Part shown: in pieces, positions 23,810 through 35,789 of the stretch
How the letters are laid out: every line of letters begins with the position of its first letter
Numbering within the stretch: the first letter of the stretch is position 1
Origin: Rattus norvegicus
Taxonomy: Eukaryota; Chordata; Mammalia; Rodentia; Muridae
Reading direction: 5' to 3'
Length of the DNA stretch: 64,000 nucleotides
Assembly (NCBI RefSeq): GCF_036323735.1
Contig: NC_086031.1
Location: 46,962,725-47,026,724 of the forward strand
Notes under the pieces: generated by a model
What the model was told of the DNA's origin: nothing
The model's database searches: none
The model's input: only the letters and a program-made list of their open reading frames with translations
Position numbers and translations under genes: made by a program

Positions 23810-23817
23810 TGGCAGTG
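23810..23817 (-). promoter_or_regulatory. miR-34/449 8-mer seed match in the Mdm4 3' UTR
   Basis: The minus strand reads GCACTGCCATAG, containing CACTGCCA, the full 8-mer complement of the miR-34/449 seed. It lies about 4.5 kb past the stop codon in SINE-free sequence. Function is inferred from the seed only. Confidence 0.5.
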
Positions 23818-25204
23818 CAAACGTCACCCATCTGTAAACATTGTACACTTTACTTTTGGCACAGAGGGCAGCTTCCCGGTTTATCTTTGAAGTGCAGGTT
23901 CTAAACAGCTAGTTCTTTATCTTACGACATTTTTAGCAAAGGTAGCATCAATCTAGACAGTGTGCACACACAAGGGGCATCAAAAAATAGTATTCTTAAG
24001 ACTGAATCAACAATTTGGGCTAAAGGGAAAATAAGTCACAGTATCTAAAGCCATGGAGATTCATAGAATATCATGGAAACAGAACAAAACAAAACAGCCG
24101 AACAGCTGGTCCAAGTGTCTTCCTTTCCAGAGAGAACTAAACAGGTAACATGAAGGAACTGGGAATGTTCCCTAATTTCTTAATCAACTTTTCAAAGGCC
24201 CCAACATTACACTGAATTGACACACAAAGATTAAAATGATCCTGGCTTTCAGAATAAATTCTTTCAAACCATGCCAAGTATCACACACATCTAAATATAC
24301 ATAAATAATGAACACATCCACGGTCACAAATGCCTGGTGGTGCCATGTTCTATTATACAATCCTGTGGCAGGGAAGGGCCAGTCTGGCTGCTCTAATCTA
24401 CCAGTTCCAGCCCTCGATCATGAATCTACTGTGTCCTAAGTAGGCCAGGGAGGCAGTAACCTGTGTGGAGCCTTGCTCTGACCCTCTCACCTGACACAGC
24501 AGTAAACTGAAGCACATCATCAATCATGAAGGCCCCTGTGAGGAACGCAGTAACAGTGAGGCCCTGGAGACTGTTCTAATAATCTATCATCTCTGCTCTG
24601 CACTTTTTGTCCAAAATAGCATAACAAAACCTAACTTAAATGACTTAAAATAAGAAATTTAGTCATCACATGCCTAGAATTCCAGCAATGGAGAGGCAAA
24701 AGCGGGAAGGTCACTGAAAAGAAGACCAGCCTGAGATATAGGGTAAGGCCCAGGCCAGTCATGGCAAAACAGCTAAATTCTACCCCTAAAGATTAAGAAA
24801 AGCCTTAGATGAAACTGATGTACTATATAACGCATCCTATCTTGAAAGTTATGCTTGGAATTAAACATCCTAATGACCCAATTCCACCCAGGAGGTCCAT
24901 GTCTAGGAAATAACTAGAGTCCAGGGCTAGGTAGATCACAGCCTATTCTCAACTAGGGACTGAGACTGATAACAGCTATGATTACCTCGAAGCTACTTTT
25001 TCTCACTATCATGGAGATGCAGATAAACATGTCTGTTATCAGTTCCTCAAAGAAAATGCACATCAAGCCCAACTGGAGCTGCAGGATCTTCAATATGAGC
25101 AGAAGATGTGACCACTGAGAAAGGCAAAACTACCTAAGTTAACTAGTGAAATCATCAACTGGGGGAAGCACAAGATGTGGTTAGGAAAGAGCTCCTTGGG
25201 AAAC

Positions 25205-25530
25205 TAGTGGTTTGAAGGAGAATGCTCCCCAGCGCTCATGTTGGAATATTTGGTCCCCAGTTGGAGGAACTATTTGGAAAGGACTAGGAGATAAGGCTTT
25301 GTTGGGGAGGTGTGTCACAAGGTGAAGGCTTTGAAGTTTCAGAAGAACATGCCCTTCCCGGAGTTTTCTTTTTGCATCCTACTTGCAGATCAAGATAAAA
25401 GTTCTCAACTGTTCTTCTATCATGAACTAAAACCCTCTTAAACTATAAACCCTATAAATGCTTTCCTATATTCTCTGCCTTAGTCAGGTGCTTTGTCATA
25501 GCAATTGAAGAGTAGCCAAGACACAGAAGC
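25205..25530 (+). repeat. Rodent interspersed repeat (RMER-like), in Mdm4 3' UTR
   Basis: It reads GTTGGAATATTTGGTCCCCA, then GTTTTCTTTTTGCATCC, then the GTCATAGCAATTGAAGAG end, matching the other copies here. It is antisense to Mdm4. Confidence 0.65.
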
Positions 25531-26784
25531 TGGTACCAGGAAGCGGATCTTAGCTGTGAAAGACCTAACCATATGGTTTTTTTTTTTTTTTTTGGAGGAA
25601 TGTAGAAAACTCTGGGACTTTGAACTAAGAAAATAAAGGGTTCAAGGCTGTAAGCAGAGCTTAATGGGTCCAGTAGAAGCCTAGGAGACAGCCTTGCTGA
25701 GAGTATGATCTGTGGAGGGCTAGAGCAAGAGGCTTAGGGGTAAAACATTAGTAACTGGCTAAAGACTTACTCTTGTTTTCTTTTGGCAAAGAATGTAGCT
25801 GCCTTCTACCCTTGTCCCAAGAATCTGCCTAAGCCCGAAGTGAAAAGTAATGAGACTAATTTCTTTGATAGAGGAAATTGCAGGAAAGCTTAATTCTGGC
25901 TCTGCAGCATTTTTATACAGGACTACAATAAAAAATCTCCAAGAAAAGCCCACAGGGAAGTTAATGTGCTCAAAGAGATAGAGATTAAGGAGAAGCCAGA
26001 TAAAGAGGGATGAACAGGATAAAGCTCCGCCCAGTTAGGATTCCAACTTATGAAAGGAAAAGGCCTAAGGAATTCTCTGCTTCTAAAGGCAACAACACAT
26101 GAACACCACTGGGAGTGACTCAAGGTCAGGCTCCATGTGAGGCATGCAGAACTCAGCAATGTCATCTGGCTTAGAGTCATGAAGGATACATGGGAGGATA
26201 CATGGCTGTGGAATCTTTCTCCATAGTTAAGGAGTCACTAATATCACAGAATGGGTTGTGAGGCAGTTTCTGCATGAAGGCCCTGAGAGGGCAAGAAGCC
26301 CCAAGAGGCCACTGCATGAAGCTGTGAAAGTAAAGCCTGAGTTGCACTGGGACCTATGAATGCCAGAGGCGTCAGAACCGTGTGCTATCTGTCAGGGAGG
26401 GCTGCACACAAGAAATGGAATCAGGCAAAGTATGTTGCAGTCAACAAATCCAAAAGGGTAACTATAAACCCTTTGATATAGACATGGAGTTACGGGACTT
26501 GTAAATTGCCCTGCTGGGTTTCAGTCGAGCGTTGGTTCAGAATTTTCTCACTATTGCTGAAATATAACTTTTTGGAATAGTAATGTATATTCTGTGCCAT
26601 TGTGTGTTAGAAATGTATAATTTGCTTTTTTGCTTTTTCAGGGGGTTACAATTATGAGACTCCTTTGAGTTCAGAAGAGACTGTGACTTTAAATTATGTC
26701 AAGAGTAAAAAAAGACTCTGAGGAATTTTGAGGTTGGGCTAAAATGCATTTTGCATTGTAATATGGCCAAGAGCCTATGGTGAC

Positions 26785-27075
26785 TAGGGAGTGGAATGTG
26801 GCACTTTACATGAAAATATAAACCATAGGCTCATAAGTTTGAATACTTGGCCCCCAGTTGGTAGAAACTGTAGACCAAGTACGACACTGGGGGGCAGGCC
26901 CTGGGGTTTCCCAGGGTTCTTTCTCTGCCTCCGACTTGCAGATCAAGATGTGAGCTCTCAGTTGTTCCTGCCATCATGGATTCTTAACTGTCTCAAAAGC
27001 AAACCCAATTAATACTTCCTTTTCTATTTTGCACTGGTGCTTTGTCACGGCAATAGAGAGTAACTATGATAACTT
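26785..27075 (+). repeat. Rodent interspersed repeat (RMER-like), in Mdm4 3' UTR
   Basis: A second copy of the same family, shortened in the middle. It reads AGTTTGAATACTTGGCCCCC at the 5' side and GGTGCTTTGTCACGGCAATA at the 3' side. Confidence 0.65.
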
Positions 27076-28287
27076 ATCTCCTGGGAATTGGGGTCTACTG
27101 GTAAAGCACGGGACGGACAGGAAACATGGGGGCAATGTAAGAACATAAGCTAACAGAGCTCCCCTCAGTACTGATTACAAGAGCCCCAGTGGTCCCGATC
27201 CAGCAGAGACATAATGACATAACGGGACTAGATATCACCCTTCCTAACAGCAGGAGCCAAAGGAAGGCCAAGATGGCTAGATTACCCTCAAGTTCAATAG
27301 TTCTAGGAACTTGTCTTTAAAATGACATATTCATATCCCTGGGGAAACATCAAGATGGCCTCTATGGGTTCAGTGGACACAGAACAGATACAAGGGGTTC
27401 AGTTCAAAGACCTTCAGGTCATTTGTCGGTATTCTACTAAATTGATGTGGTCTAAAATGACTAAGCAGAACTGAAGTGATCAATTTGTTTCCGTCCCTTT
27501 CACAGCTGCTACACTGCTCCCACACTTGCTCAAGTCCCATCATAGGCCACTGCCTTAGAATGGGAACAACTCCAGAGCACAAGATACAGAACACCTAGCC
27601 AGCTTCTGACAAATGCAAAGTGCTGGCTACAAAGTCTGCACCTTTTCTCTTTTAGGACTGATAACTAATAAGGCTGTGAGATGTACACCTGTGGTATTTG
27701 TTCTAAAACTAAGATTTCACATGGGCACAGTAAGCAGAGGTGTGTAGATGGCAGAGATAAGGGGATGAGGGGATGAAGAGTTTAATGTCATCCTTGGCTG
27801 CACAATGAGCGACTGCTCATCAGATCTGCTCTCTTCAGTGTTAGCCCTAGTATGTTTTTTAATAACTACCTTAGACTTTGATGCCTCAAGAACATTACAT
27901 AACAGCAGGGTAAAGAATAAATCGACTAATGTATTATATTATTCTTGCAATAATTTTGGAAGTGAATAAAAGAATGCATTGTTATGTTTGTATTGGTATT
28001 ATTGCCTCTCGGGTTTACAATTCGGAAGGAAAACAAAGTTATTTATGTATCTTCTCATCAATGAAACCCTCAAAACTGATCTAAAATTCCATATATGCTT
28101 ATATAAATAAATATATATGATGGGTCACATTTATAAAAGATGCTCAATACTGATCCTTTTAAGACCGAGGTCTCATTATATGGCCCAGACTGGCATCAAA
28201 ATTGGTAATCTTCTGCCCCTTCCTCTAAGAATACTGACTTTTGATAAATGACCTGGTACTCCTAGTATTTCTCTGCAACTGACTCAA

Positions 28288-28857
28288 CTATGCTATAAAA
28301 ACCTTAATAACCAACTGAATCTCTTTCTTACAAGCAGGACATGAAGCCCCAGACTTCTTCAGTCTCCTGGCACAGTGGAAACATGTAGTCAGATGGCTCG
28401 TCTTCCCATGAATAATGTTCCCATCCCGAGGCCTTTTTTCACATAAGCTACAGGGCTTCAAGACATTCTGGAAATCTTCCATACTTTCTGTTTCTGTCTT
28501 CTGCTCAGAGAAAATATCTGTTTGTTCTCTTGTGCTTGAGATGATCTCTTGGCTTTCAGAACCATGGGCCAAATCCAAAAATTCCACTGAGTTGCAAGGG
28601 TCAAACCTGGGCTTTTCCTCCTTTAAATATCCATCTTTAGGCCTAACCACAGGAGCGGAAATGGTTCTCCGACAATCGGGGACATCGATTCCTTCATTGT
28701 CCTTCTTTTCAGGTATGGCAGTGATATTAGATGTAGAGAGAGAATGAGTTAATTTAGAGCAATCCGAATACCAATCCTTCCTCAAGGCCCAGCAACGAAA
28801 ACAGTACCTCTTGCTTGGAGAATTAAACTTCTTGCATTCCCTACACTGCCACTCATC
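28288..28857 (-). CDS. Mdm4: Mdm4 coding exon 11 (residues 301-489), zinc finger and RING
   Basis: The last coding exon has 189 codons plus the stop TAG at 28,290-28,288. It opens with the RanBP2-type zinc finger (Cys305, Cys308, Cys319, Cys322). It then carries the caspase-3 site DVPD (358-361) and Ser367 in RRTISAPVV, the 14-3-3 docking site phosphorylated by Chk kinases. It ends with the C2H2C4-type RING, whose visible ligands include Cys436, Cys439, His455, Cys459, Cys462, Cys473 and Cys476. The terminal KVFIA tail is needed for the heterodimer with Mdm2. All zinc ligands are intact. Confidence 0.98.
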   Translation of the reverse strand, partial: DEWQCRECKKFNSPSKRYCFRCWALRKDWYSDCSKLTHSLSTSNITAIPEKKDNEGIDVPDCRRTISAPVVRPKDGYLKEEKPRFDPCNSVEFLDLAHGSESQEIISSTREQTDIFSEQKTETESMEDFQNVLKPCSLCEKRPRDGNIIHGKTSHLTTCFHCARRLKKSGASCPACKKEIQLVIKVFIA

Positions 28858-29087
28858 CTACAAGAGGTTAGGTGAAGCCAGTGAATACTACGGTAAAGAA
28901 GATGCTGAGACAAATGTGTTCACCATCCCCCACAGTAACAACAAAATAATAATTTTAAAACAAGTCGGGCCAAATTCGCATTTCCTTAAGTGTTTGGCAA
29001 GACATCCCAAACCAGAGGTCCAACCTGAGACCTAAACAAATTTCACAGTCACGAGGAAGAAGATCTTTGTACGAACAGCCTATATGC

Positions 29088-29250
29088 TCTTAACCACTGC
29101 TCTTCCAGAGGTCCTGAGTTCAATTCCCAGCAAGCACATGGTAGCTCACAACCATCTGTAATGGGATCCCATGCCCTCTTCTGGTATGCAGGTGCACAAA
29201 GAACAATCATATACAATCAATCAATAAACAGACAAAACAGGTTAAAAAAG
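29088..29250 (+). repeat. B2 SINE, 5'-truncated, intron 10
   Basis: It starts at CTTAACCACTGCTCTTCCAG and continues through the B2 body with a weak tail. Confidence 0.82.
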
Positions 29251-29356
29251 AGGACACTACAGCTTAGTGAAATTTAGATGCCTTGCTTAATTACAAGGTA
29301 GTTATCTGGAATTGCCTAGTTTTGACAGAATCAATGATTTAATAACACACAGACTG

Positions 29357-29458
29357 AGGGTTGGGGATTTAGCTCAGTGGTAGAGCGCTTGCCTAGCAAG
29401 CGCAAGGCCCTGGGTTTGGTCCCCAGCTCCGGAAAAAAAAAGAAAAAATAAATAAATA
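29357..29458 (+). repeat. ID element in intron 10
   Basis: Full-length body with an A-rich/(AAAT)n tail. A 16-bp TSD AATAACACACAGACTG at 29,341-29,356 and 29,459-29,474. Confidence 0.94.
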
Positions 29459-29489
29459 AATAACACACAGACTGCATTTCTTTCAGGAT

Positions 29490-30190
29490 GTGGTAGTCTG
29501 AATGAATTTCCCCTACAAGTCTCTAGCATTTGAATACTCAATCCCCAGTTGGTGAACTATTGGGAACAATTAGGAGTTATGGCCTGTGTTAGTTTGAGTT
29601 TAGTTGAGAATGGCCCCCAAAGGTTCATAGATTTGAATGCTTCCTCACTAGGCAATGGCAAAGAATTAAGAGTAGCCTTGTTGGAGGAAGTGTGTCACTG
29701 TAGCTGGGCTTTGAGGTTTACAAAAGCCCAAGCCAGATCCAGTGGCCCTCCCTTCTTGCTGTCTGAGGACTGAGATCTAGAACTCTCAACTACTTCTCCA
29801 GGACCATGTCTGCCTGCGTGCCACCCTGCTCCCTGCCATAATAATGATAATGGACTAAACCTCTGAAACTATAAGCCAGCCCCAATTAAATATTTTCTTT
29901 GATAAGAGTTGTCTTGGTCATGGTGTCTCTTTAGAGTAATAGAACAGTGACTAACATACGGGCCTTACTGGAAGAGGTATAACTGGGAGACAGCCTGAGG
30001 TTTCAAAAACCCCCCTGCCTCCCCAGTGAGTTCTCTGCTGCTTGCAGTTTACTATGTGAGAAATCCAAGGTGCCCTCATTCTGCTATCACAGGCTCTAAC
30101 CGTCGAGGACTGTAGGAGTAATTAAATGCTTTCCAAGTTGCCTTGGTCATGGTGTTTTATCAGAACAACAGAAAAATAGCAGATGCACAG
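29490..30190 (+). repeat. Nested pair of RMER-like repeats in intron 10
   Basis: An outer copy begins at about 29,490, breaks at about 29,588 and resumes at about 29,957. A nearly complete second copy of the same family (29,589-29,956, ending AATAGAACAGTGACTAACATA) lies in the gap. Both are in the same orientation, antisense to Mdm4. Confidence 0.65.
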
Positions 30191-31788
30191 GACAAAGACC
30201 AAGCACCGCAAGTCGTTACTCAACTGTCTAGAACGAGAGGCAAGAGACATACAACATATGTTAAACTCAACACCAGTTTAGGACCCTTCAATCTTGTATG
30301 AAATACTATATAAATGCTCAAAAGACCATCATAGTAATTTGGAACTCATAATTGAGAGTTTGCTAGTTTAATTGCCATTGCTTTTTTTATAGTACATAAC
30401 AGGGCTTATTAAGTCTAATGGCATCTTTTTGATGACATAGCATCTATTTGCTTAATAGCTTTTCTGTGCCCAAGTACCAAAGAAGTCTGGGTAAGATAAG
30501 AACATTTATCTAGTTATTTGTATCATGGTCAAGAACATTTATCAGACCGATTATGGCCCACTTATCTTTGCAAAGAATTACCATAATAGTCAATAGTAGT
30601 AGGGATGGACAGGGGGTGAGAAACAACACCAGGAACAACCTAGAGATCTACCCCAATGTGAAATAACCTTTTTATTGAACTCTATCATCTGTTTCCATTG
30701 TGAGTAATCTACAGGGGAAACATGATTCAAAAAGGAAGAGGAAGAAGAAAAAATTCAAAGTATACACTTGGGTTTAGATTTGTCACTTGGTAACAAAATC
30801 TGTTACCTAAAAGCTGAATTATCAACTCTTCTTCAGTAACCCATTTATATCAACTTCATGGAAACGAAGCTGCTTCACCTGCAGTGGGGCTTTGTTGCTG
30901 CTGTTTGCTATTTCTACGGGGTCTCTGTGTAGCTCTGGCGTTCCGAGAACTTACTCTGTACAACAGGCAAAGAGATCCCACTGCTTCTGCTTTCTGTGTA
31001 CAATTTTTAACAGATGCTGATTAACTGTTTTTGTACATTAAATTATAGATCTGTCCTTAGATAAGAAAGTTGTTCAAGCCAGGAAAGTAATGGAGGGCTA
31101 CTCTGCACAACTCTGCATCAGTCCTGCTGGATAACCAAAGAATTTGTGTTGTCACCACACTATGGGTTTTTGCATGTGTTTGTGTGTACACTGTGGGTCC
31201 AAGGATCAAATTCAAGTGGTTAGGTTAAGGCTTGGCAGCAAGCATCTTTGTCGTAAGACACAAGTGTGCCATAGCACGCTCTTGGAGGCCAAGGGGGAAC
31301 TTTAGGTATGGTTTGTCATCTCTACCCTGTTTAAGACAAGGTCCCTGTCATTTGCTACTGCATGTGCCAGGCTAGTTGGCCTTCAGGAATTCTTCTGCCT
31401 CCACCACCCTTATTGCTACAGGAGCACTGGGATTTCAGACATGCACTCTCAAGTCTGCTTTCCATGGGTTCTGGGGATTCAAAAGAAATTCCTCGTGCTT
31501 CATAGCAAGTGTTTCTCTAGTAAACTATTCCCCCCATGCCCTGTCCAGAGTTTTGTTAGCAGGAACAGAGATAGTGATCATCTTTTTCCAAAATAGAAAA
31601 ACATATTAGAACAAATTATTCTTTTATCTTCTCTAATTAAAGGCTTCTAAAGAAGATGAAATGTAAAGTTCCCAACATATCTTAGTAAGTAGGAAAAGCA
31701 GACAGAAACAGGAAGGAAAAAAAGACAGTCTAGGATGCACAGGAACTAGGATTCAGCTAAAAATTGGCCACAGTAAAACAGCTTTTAC

Positions 31789-31869
31789 CTCAGAAGTGAC
31801 TTCCACATCAGTATCATCACTTAAGGACTTGGAGTCCTCAAGGTCATCATCTTTTCCCCCTTCAACCAT
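31789..31869 (-). CDS. Mdm4: Mdm4 coding exon 10 (residues 274-300), acidic region end
   Basis: The 81-nt exon encodes MVEGGKDDDLEDSKSLSDDT and DVEVTSE. It holds the serine cluster that includes the counterpart of human Ser289, a CK1-alpha site. It is phase 0 at both ends, so skipping would delete 27 residues in frame just before the zinc finger. Confidence 0.96.
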
Positions 31870-32304
31870 CTGTGAAGGAAAAGAGACCTCATCAGAAACG
31901 CTAACCTGCTTTACAGGAGATTATTTATCTGAGAGGAAAAATGATGAACAGCTTGAATATAAAACTCGCTCCATCCCACAATACTACCACTTAAAAAGGA
32001 GAGAGTACAAATGCGAGACCTTGATCCTATAGACTCATGGCTGACATTTTAGTAGCACAAATGACCAAAAAGCAGCCACAAGGTTACCAAGTACCTTCTA
32101 TATTCAGAAATAGGTGTCCAAATTCATAGCTTCAAAGAAAATGAATGCCAGAAGTATAAAAGCAACAATTCCTATGCCGGGAATTTCATCTTGTGTGTAG
32201 TAGCCACAGGGAATGAAATGGGAGCACTTTAAAGCTTTACTTTTCACACTCAGAAAGAAAGCCATGTGACAATCTGGCTGCCTTACAAAAGCCTGCCCAC
32301 ACAC

Positions 32305-32480
32305 CAAGAATCAAAGCCAGTGTGCTACTACACACCTTTAATCCCAGCAGCCAGGAGGCAGAAGCAGACAGATTTCTGTGAGTTCCAGGCCAATCTGGTC
32401 TAATAGCGAGATTCTGCTTCAAAAGAAGGAAAGGAAAAGGGTATGGGGAGAGGAGGGGAGGGGAGGGAAGAAAGAAAGAA
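32305..32480 (+). repeat. B1 SINE, intron 9
   Basis: ACACCTTTAATCCCAGCAGC, TCTGTGAGTTCCAGGCCAAT and a GGAGGGGAGGG-rich tail. Confidence 0.82.
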
Positions 32481-32984
32481 ATGTGGATGTTCTTGAACCC
32501 CATAGTGGTGCAGACCCATAATCTCAACATTCTGTAGGGAAAGACAAGAGACTGCCAATAGTGCAGGGTCTACTTACTGAGTCTGCATATTGGGTTCCAG
32601 ATCAAATAGTGATACAGAGCATTCCTTTCTCAAGAAATAATTCATTAACTAGGCATGGTAGTGCAGGCCTGTACTTTGTGAAAGGCAGAGGGATCTTTGT
32701 GAGTTCTGGGCTACCCAGGACAACATGGACAAACTCTGATTTTCTCTCAAAAGTTCAAGTATTTAAGACCCATTCTTTTATATAAAAATATCCAAACTGC
32801 CATCTTCATTTCAGTCACTAATATTCCTGCTGATGTTTATGATTGGTTTAGGGAGTCTAACACATATTTATAGCAAACAACACAAATTCCAATGAAAACC
32901 TGTATGAATGAGATAGCCCAATTTAAGCCACCATTTGTTTTTTTGTTGCTACCTTTATATACAGCGGTATTTATTCAGTGGCTT

Positions 32985-33165
32985 TTTTTTAGTAATTTAT
33001 TTTTATTTTATGTGTATTAGTGTTTTGCCTATATGTATGTCTGTGGTGTCGGATCCTATTGTTACTGACAGCTGTAAGCTGCCACATAGGTATTGGGATT
33101 TGAACCTGGGACCTCTGAAAGAATAACTAGTGTTCTTAACCACTGAGCACCTCTCTGACCCCTCA
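32985..33165 (-). repeat. B2/B3 SINE, intron 9
   Basis: The reverse complement carries the B2-type head and GGTCCCAGGTTCAAATCCCA. Confidence 0.8.
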
Positions 33166-33349
33166 GTGTCTTTCTTTAAAGATCTTTCTTCAGTTAGTGT
33201 ACAATGACAATGGGTTGTCATTGTATGACACTTCCCCACCGTCAGTGGACACTGCTGAAGCCTGTCTCCGTGCTGAGCACTAGCTCTGCTGCCTAGTCTT
33301 CTGACACCCACGCTGCTACTTTAAGTGTATGCCTTCACTGTGATACCTT

Positions 33350-33500
33350 TTTAAGTTCTTTTCAAGATAAGGTTTCTCTGTGTAGCCCTGGCTATCTTGG
33401 AACTAGCTCTGTAGACCAGGATGTCCACAAACTCAGAGGTCCACCCTCCTGCCCCTGCCCTCCAGTGTAGGGATTAATGGTGTGTACCACCATAAACAGG
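33350..33500 (-). repeat. B1 SINE, intron 9
   Basis: AAGGTTTCTCTGTGTAGCCC and CAGTGTAGGGATTAATGGTG, reversed. Confidence 0.82.
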
Positions 33501-34000
33501 TCTAATTTCTTTTACTTTAAATGATGTGTATGTATGTGGCTTTAATCCTGTGAACAATGTCCAAGGAGACCAAGAGAGAGCATGGGCATGAGAAACTGAA
33601 TGCAAGCTCTTGGGGAGAACAATGGAAGCTCAAGCTCCTATCCTCATATAGGAGAAAAATCACACTGACTTTAAAACAGGTCTTAGAAATTAGCTTTTTC
33701 CAATTTTGTTATGAAGTGGTTACAAAGCTACCAAAGTTCTCTAAATTCGAGAAGTCTCTTCTCCTGTAACAGAAACTGTTAAGGCCATTTATAGTTTTGC
33801 CTTATAAGCAAAAGTTTCTAAAAGAACCATTCCATAGTGAGCCCACTGAAGTGGAGGGGCAGCAGGTCCCTAACATTGCAAGAACCTCTCCATGAATCTT
33901 GGCTCATTTCTGAGGCAGCCTTGTCTAACAATTTAAAATCTTAAAACTGAGGATGGTTCTAGAACACAGACAGACACCGGGTGAGAATGCTGGCACATAC

Positions 34001-34147
34001 CTTCTTGTCTCTTGTTCTCCCTACTTCACTTGGTTGCTCACAGTTAGCAGCTTCAACTTTTACTCCAACACCTAATTGCTCTGACACGGTCTCATTTAAA
34101 AACCACAAATCGTCCGTAGTGTCTGAAACAATGGCAGTACCTATATC
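34001..34147 (-). CDS. Mdm4: Mdm4 coding exon 9 (residues 225-273), acidic region
   Basis: The 147-nt exon encodes DIGTAIVSDTTDDLWFLNET followed by VSEQLGVGVKVEAANCEQPS. It belongs to the central acidic domain that contacts p53's core domain and Mdm2 partners. It is in frame at both ends, with acceptor CTGTTAG and donor AAG|GTATGT. Its 3' part (EVGRTRDKK) is the fastest-changing stretch compared with mouse. Confidence 0.96.
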
Positions 34148-34751
34148 CTAACAGAGAAATAAAAGGAGCTTTGTAACTGGTGACTTATCAGACGCTGAGT
34201 CAACGTAAAGCCACCCAGAGAGCACCATCCAGAGAACACCATCCAGAGAGCACCACAGCTCTCCTCAGCAGGATGTCCTCACTCAGCAGGTCTCTACAGA
34301 ACGGACAGCCGCAAGGGTACCTGACAATTCTTTAACAGTAAATGAGGTACAAAATACAAGAAATGGTATAAAAGGAGCTTAAAAGAACTTAACAATTGTT
34401 CTACTAAACAGAATGCACTCTACAGTCATCTCCATAAGTGAAAATCTAGAAAAGTCCTGTGCTTTCTGATATATCCTTCCTAATTTAATGCCAATGACTG
34501 CTTTCCAGAGAAACACTGATGCAATCCCATTCTTTGAACATGATACTTTTAAAATTTGTGTTTCTTTTTGAAAAATAGTTTCATTATGCAGCTCTAGTGA
34601 GCCTGGAATTCACTGGATTCAAACTCAATATCCTCCTACCCCAGACTCTAGGTACAGTTTACACACATATACCACCACACACAACTACTTTCTGAAGCTT
34701 TCAACAACATCCACCATATACAAACTTAACTTACTGCATTCACCTATACAG

Positions 34752-34940
34752 GTTTTTTAAAGATTTATTTTTATTCTGTGTGCACAGGTGTTTTGCTGCA
34801 TACAGAGCCCACAAAGACCAGAAAAGGGCATCCTCTGGAACTGAGCATCACCAGCTGTGAGCCACCAAGTGGATGCTGAGAAGTAAGACTAGGTCCTCCG
34901 TAAGAAGAGTAAGCATTCTTAAGTCTCTAAACCACCCCAT
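34752..34940 (-). repeat. B3-like SINE, intron 8
   Basis: The TTTAAAGATTTATTTTTATT tail and GGATGCTGAGAAGTAAGACT are reversed B2-superfamily blocks. Confidence 0.72.
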
Positions 34941-35004
34941 TATCCACATGATATTTTATAGAACTTTGTACTCTGCCATTTTATTTAGGAATTATTTACT
35001 GTAC

Positions 35005-35150
35005 TCTACCCTCATGTACACCTACACATCAGAAGAGGGCATCAGATCCCATTACAAATCTACCATGTGGATGCTGGGAATTGAACTCAGGACCTCTGGA
35101 AGAACAGCCTATATGGTCTTAATCACTGAGCCATCTCTCCAACCCTGCTC
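35005..35150 (-). repeat. B2 SINE, intron 8
   Basis: GAACTCAGGACCTCTGGAAG and GAGCCATCTCTCCAACCC are the reversed B2 head. Confidence 0.85.
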
Positions 35151-35383
35151 TGCTACTGTTATGCTATTACCAAATACTGCTAGTACTGCTAGTACCAGTT
35201 ACTACTGTTGTAGGTACAGTAAGTAATCAATGAAAAGGCTCTGGTCTTACATTTCATTGAGAGTAAACAAACAATAAACACAAATGTAAAAACTAAAGTA
35301 GCAAGAGCAATTGAGACTATCAATTAAGATAACTAATTAAGGTAAGCAAACAAATGATGAAAGGGATGTTTATGCACTGCTAG

Positions 35384-35433
<50 letters not shown>
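35384..35433 (+). repeat. (CA)n microsatellite, intron 8
   Basis: 25 uninterrupted CA units. Confidence 0.95.
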
Positions 35434-35436
<3 letters not shown>

Positions 35437-35439
35437 ATT

Positions 35440-35735
35440 AATGGAGTGACTATGGACATCAGCATGAAGGTTTCACATAAAACTTTTCCATTCCAGTACA
35501 TACTCAAAGGACTCTAGGTCCTACCACATACATATTTGCATATCTATGTTTACTGCTGTACTTCTCCCAAAAGCAAAGAAATGGGCCTACCCTAGATGTT
35601 CATCAACAGATGAATGGATAAAGAAAGTATGGTACATAGAGACAACAGAATCTTATTCAGCCATAAGAAACAAATGACATTCTCAGGCATTGTGTTAAGT
35701 GAAATAAGCCAGGCTCAGAAAGATAGATACTGAAT

Positions 35736-35789
<54 letters not shown>

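Larger units (their letters stand above)
21945..28287 (-). other. Mdm4: Mdm4 3' UTR (long form)
   Basis: The stretch left of the stop codon has far fewer SINEs than the rest of the window, as expected of a long UTR, and Mdm4 mRNAs have UTRs of several kilobases. At its left end the minus strand has ATTAAA (about 21,970) followed about 20 nt later by a GU-rich run. A canonical AATAAA lies at about 22,130, and ATTAAA hexamers near 27,783 and 27,860 could make short forms. It contains two copies of a rodent interspersed repeat, degenerate B1 pieces and a miR-34 seed match. The exact end needs cDNA evidence. Confidence 0.65.
28858..31788 (-). other. Mdm4: Mdm4 intron 10
   Basis: It contains a 5'-truncated B2, an ID element with a 16-bp TSD and a nested pair of rodent interspersed repeats (29,490-30,190). 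The remaining 30,190-31,780 is mostly unique, with a degenerate minus-strand B1 near 30,890-31,000. Confidence 0.85.
31870..34000 (-). other. Mdm4: Mdm4 intron 9
   Basis: It contains B1 copies (about 32,305-32,430, 32,645-32,760 and 33,350-33,500) and one minus-strand B2/B3 (32,985-33,165). The 33,510-33,990 segment is unique. Confidence 0.85.

Noticed and set aside
28415..28747. 110-codon plus-strand frame
   Set aside because: It is the antisense shadow of Mdm4 exon 11.
28288..28857. Possible Mdm2 instead of Mdm4
   Set aside because: The RING tail KEIQLVIKVFIA, the zinc-finger context and the WWF exon are Mdm4. Mdm2 ends differently and lacks the WWF block.
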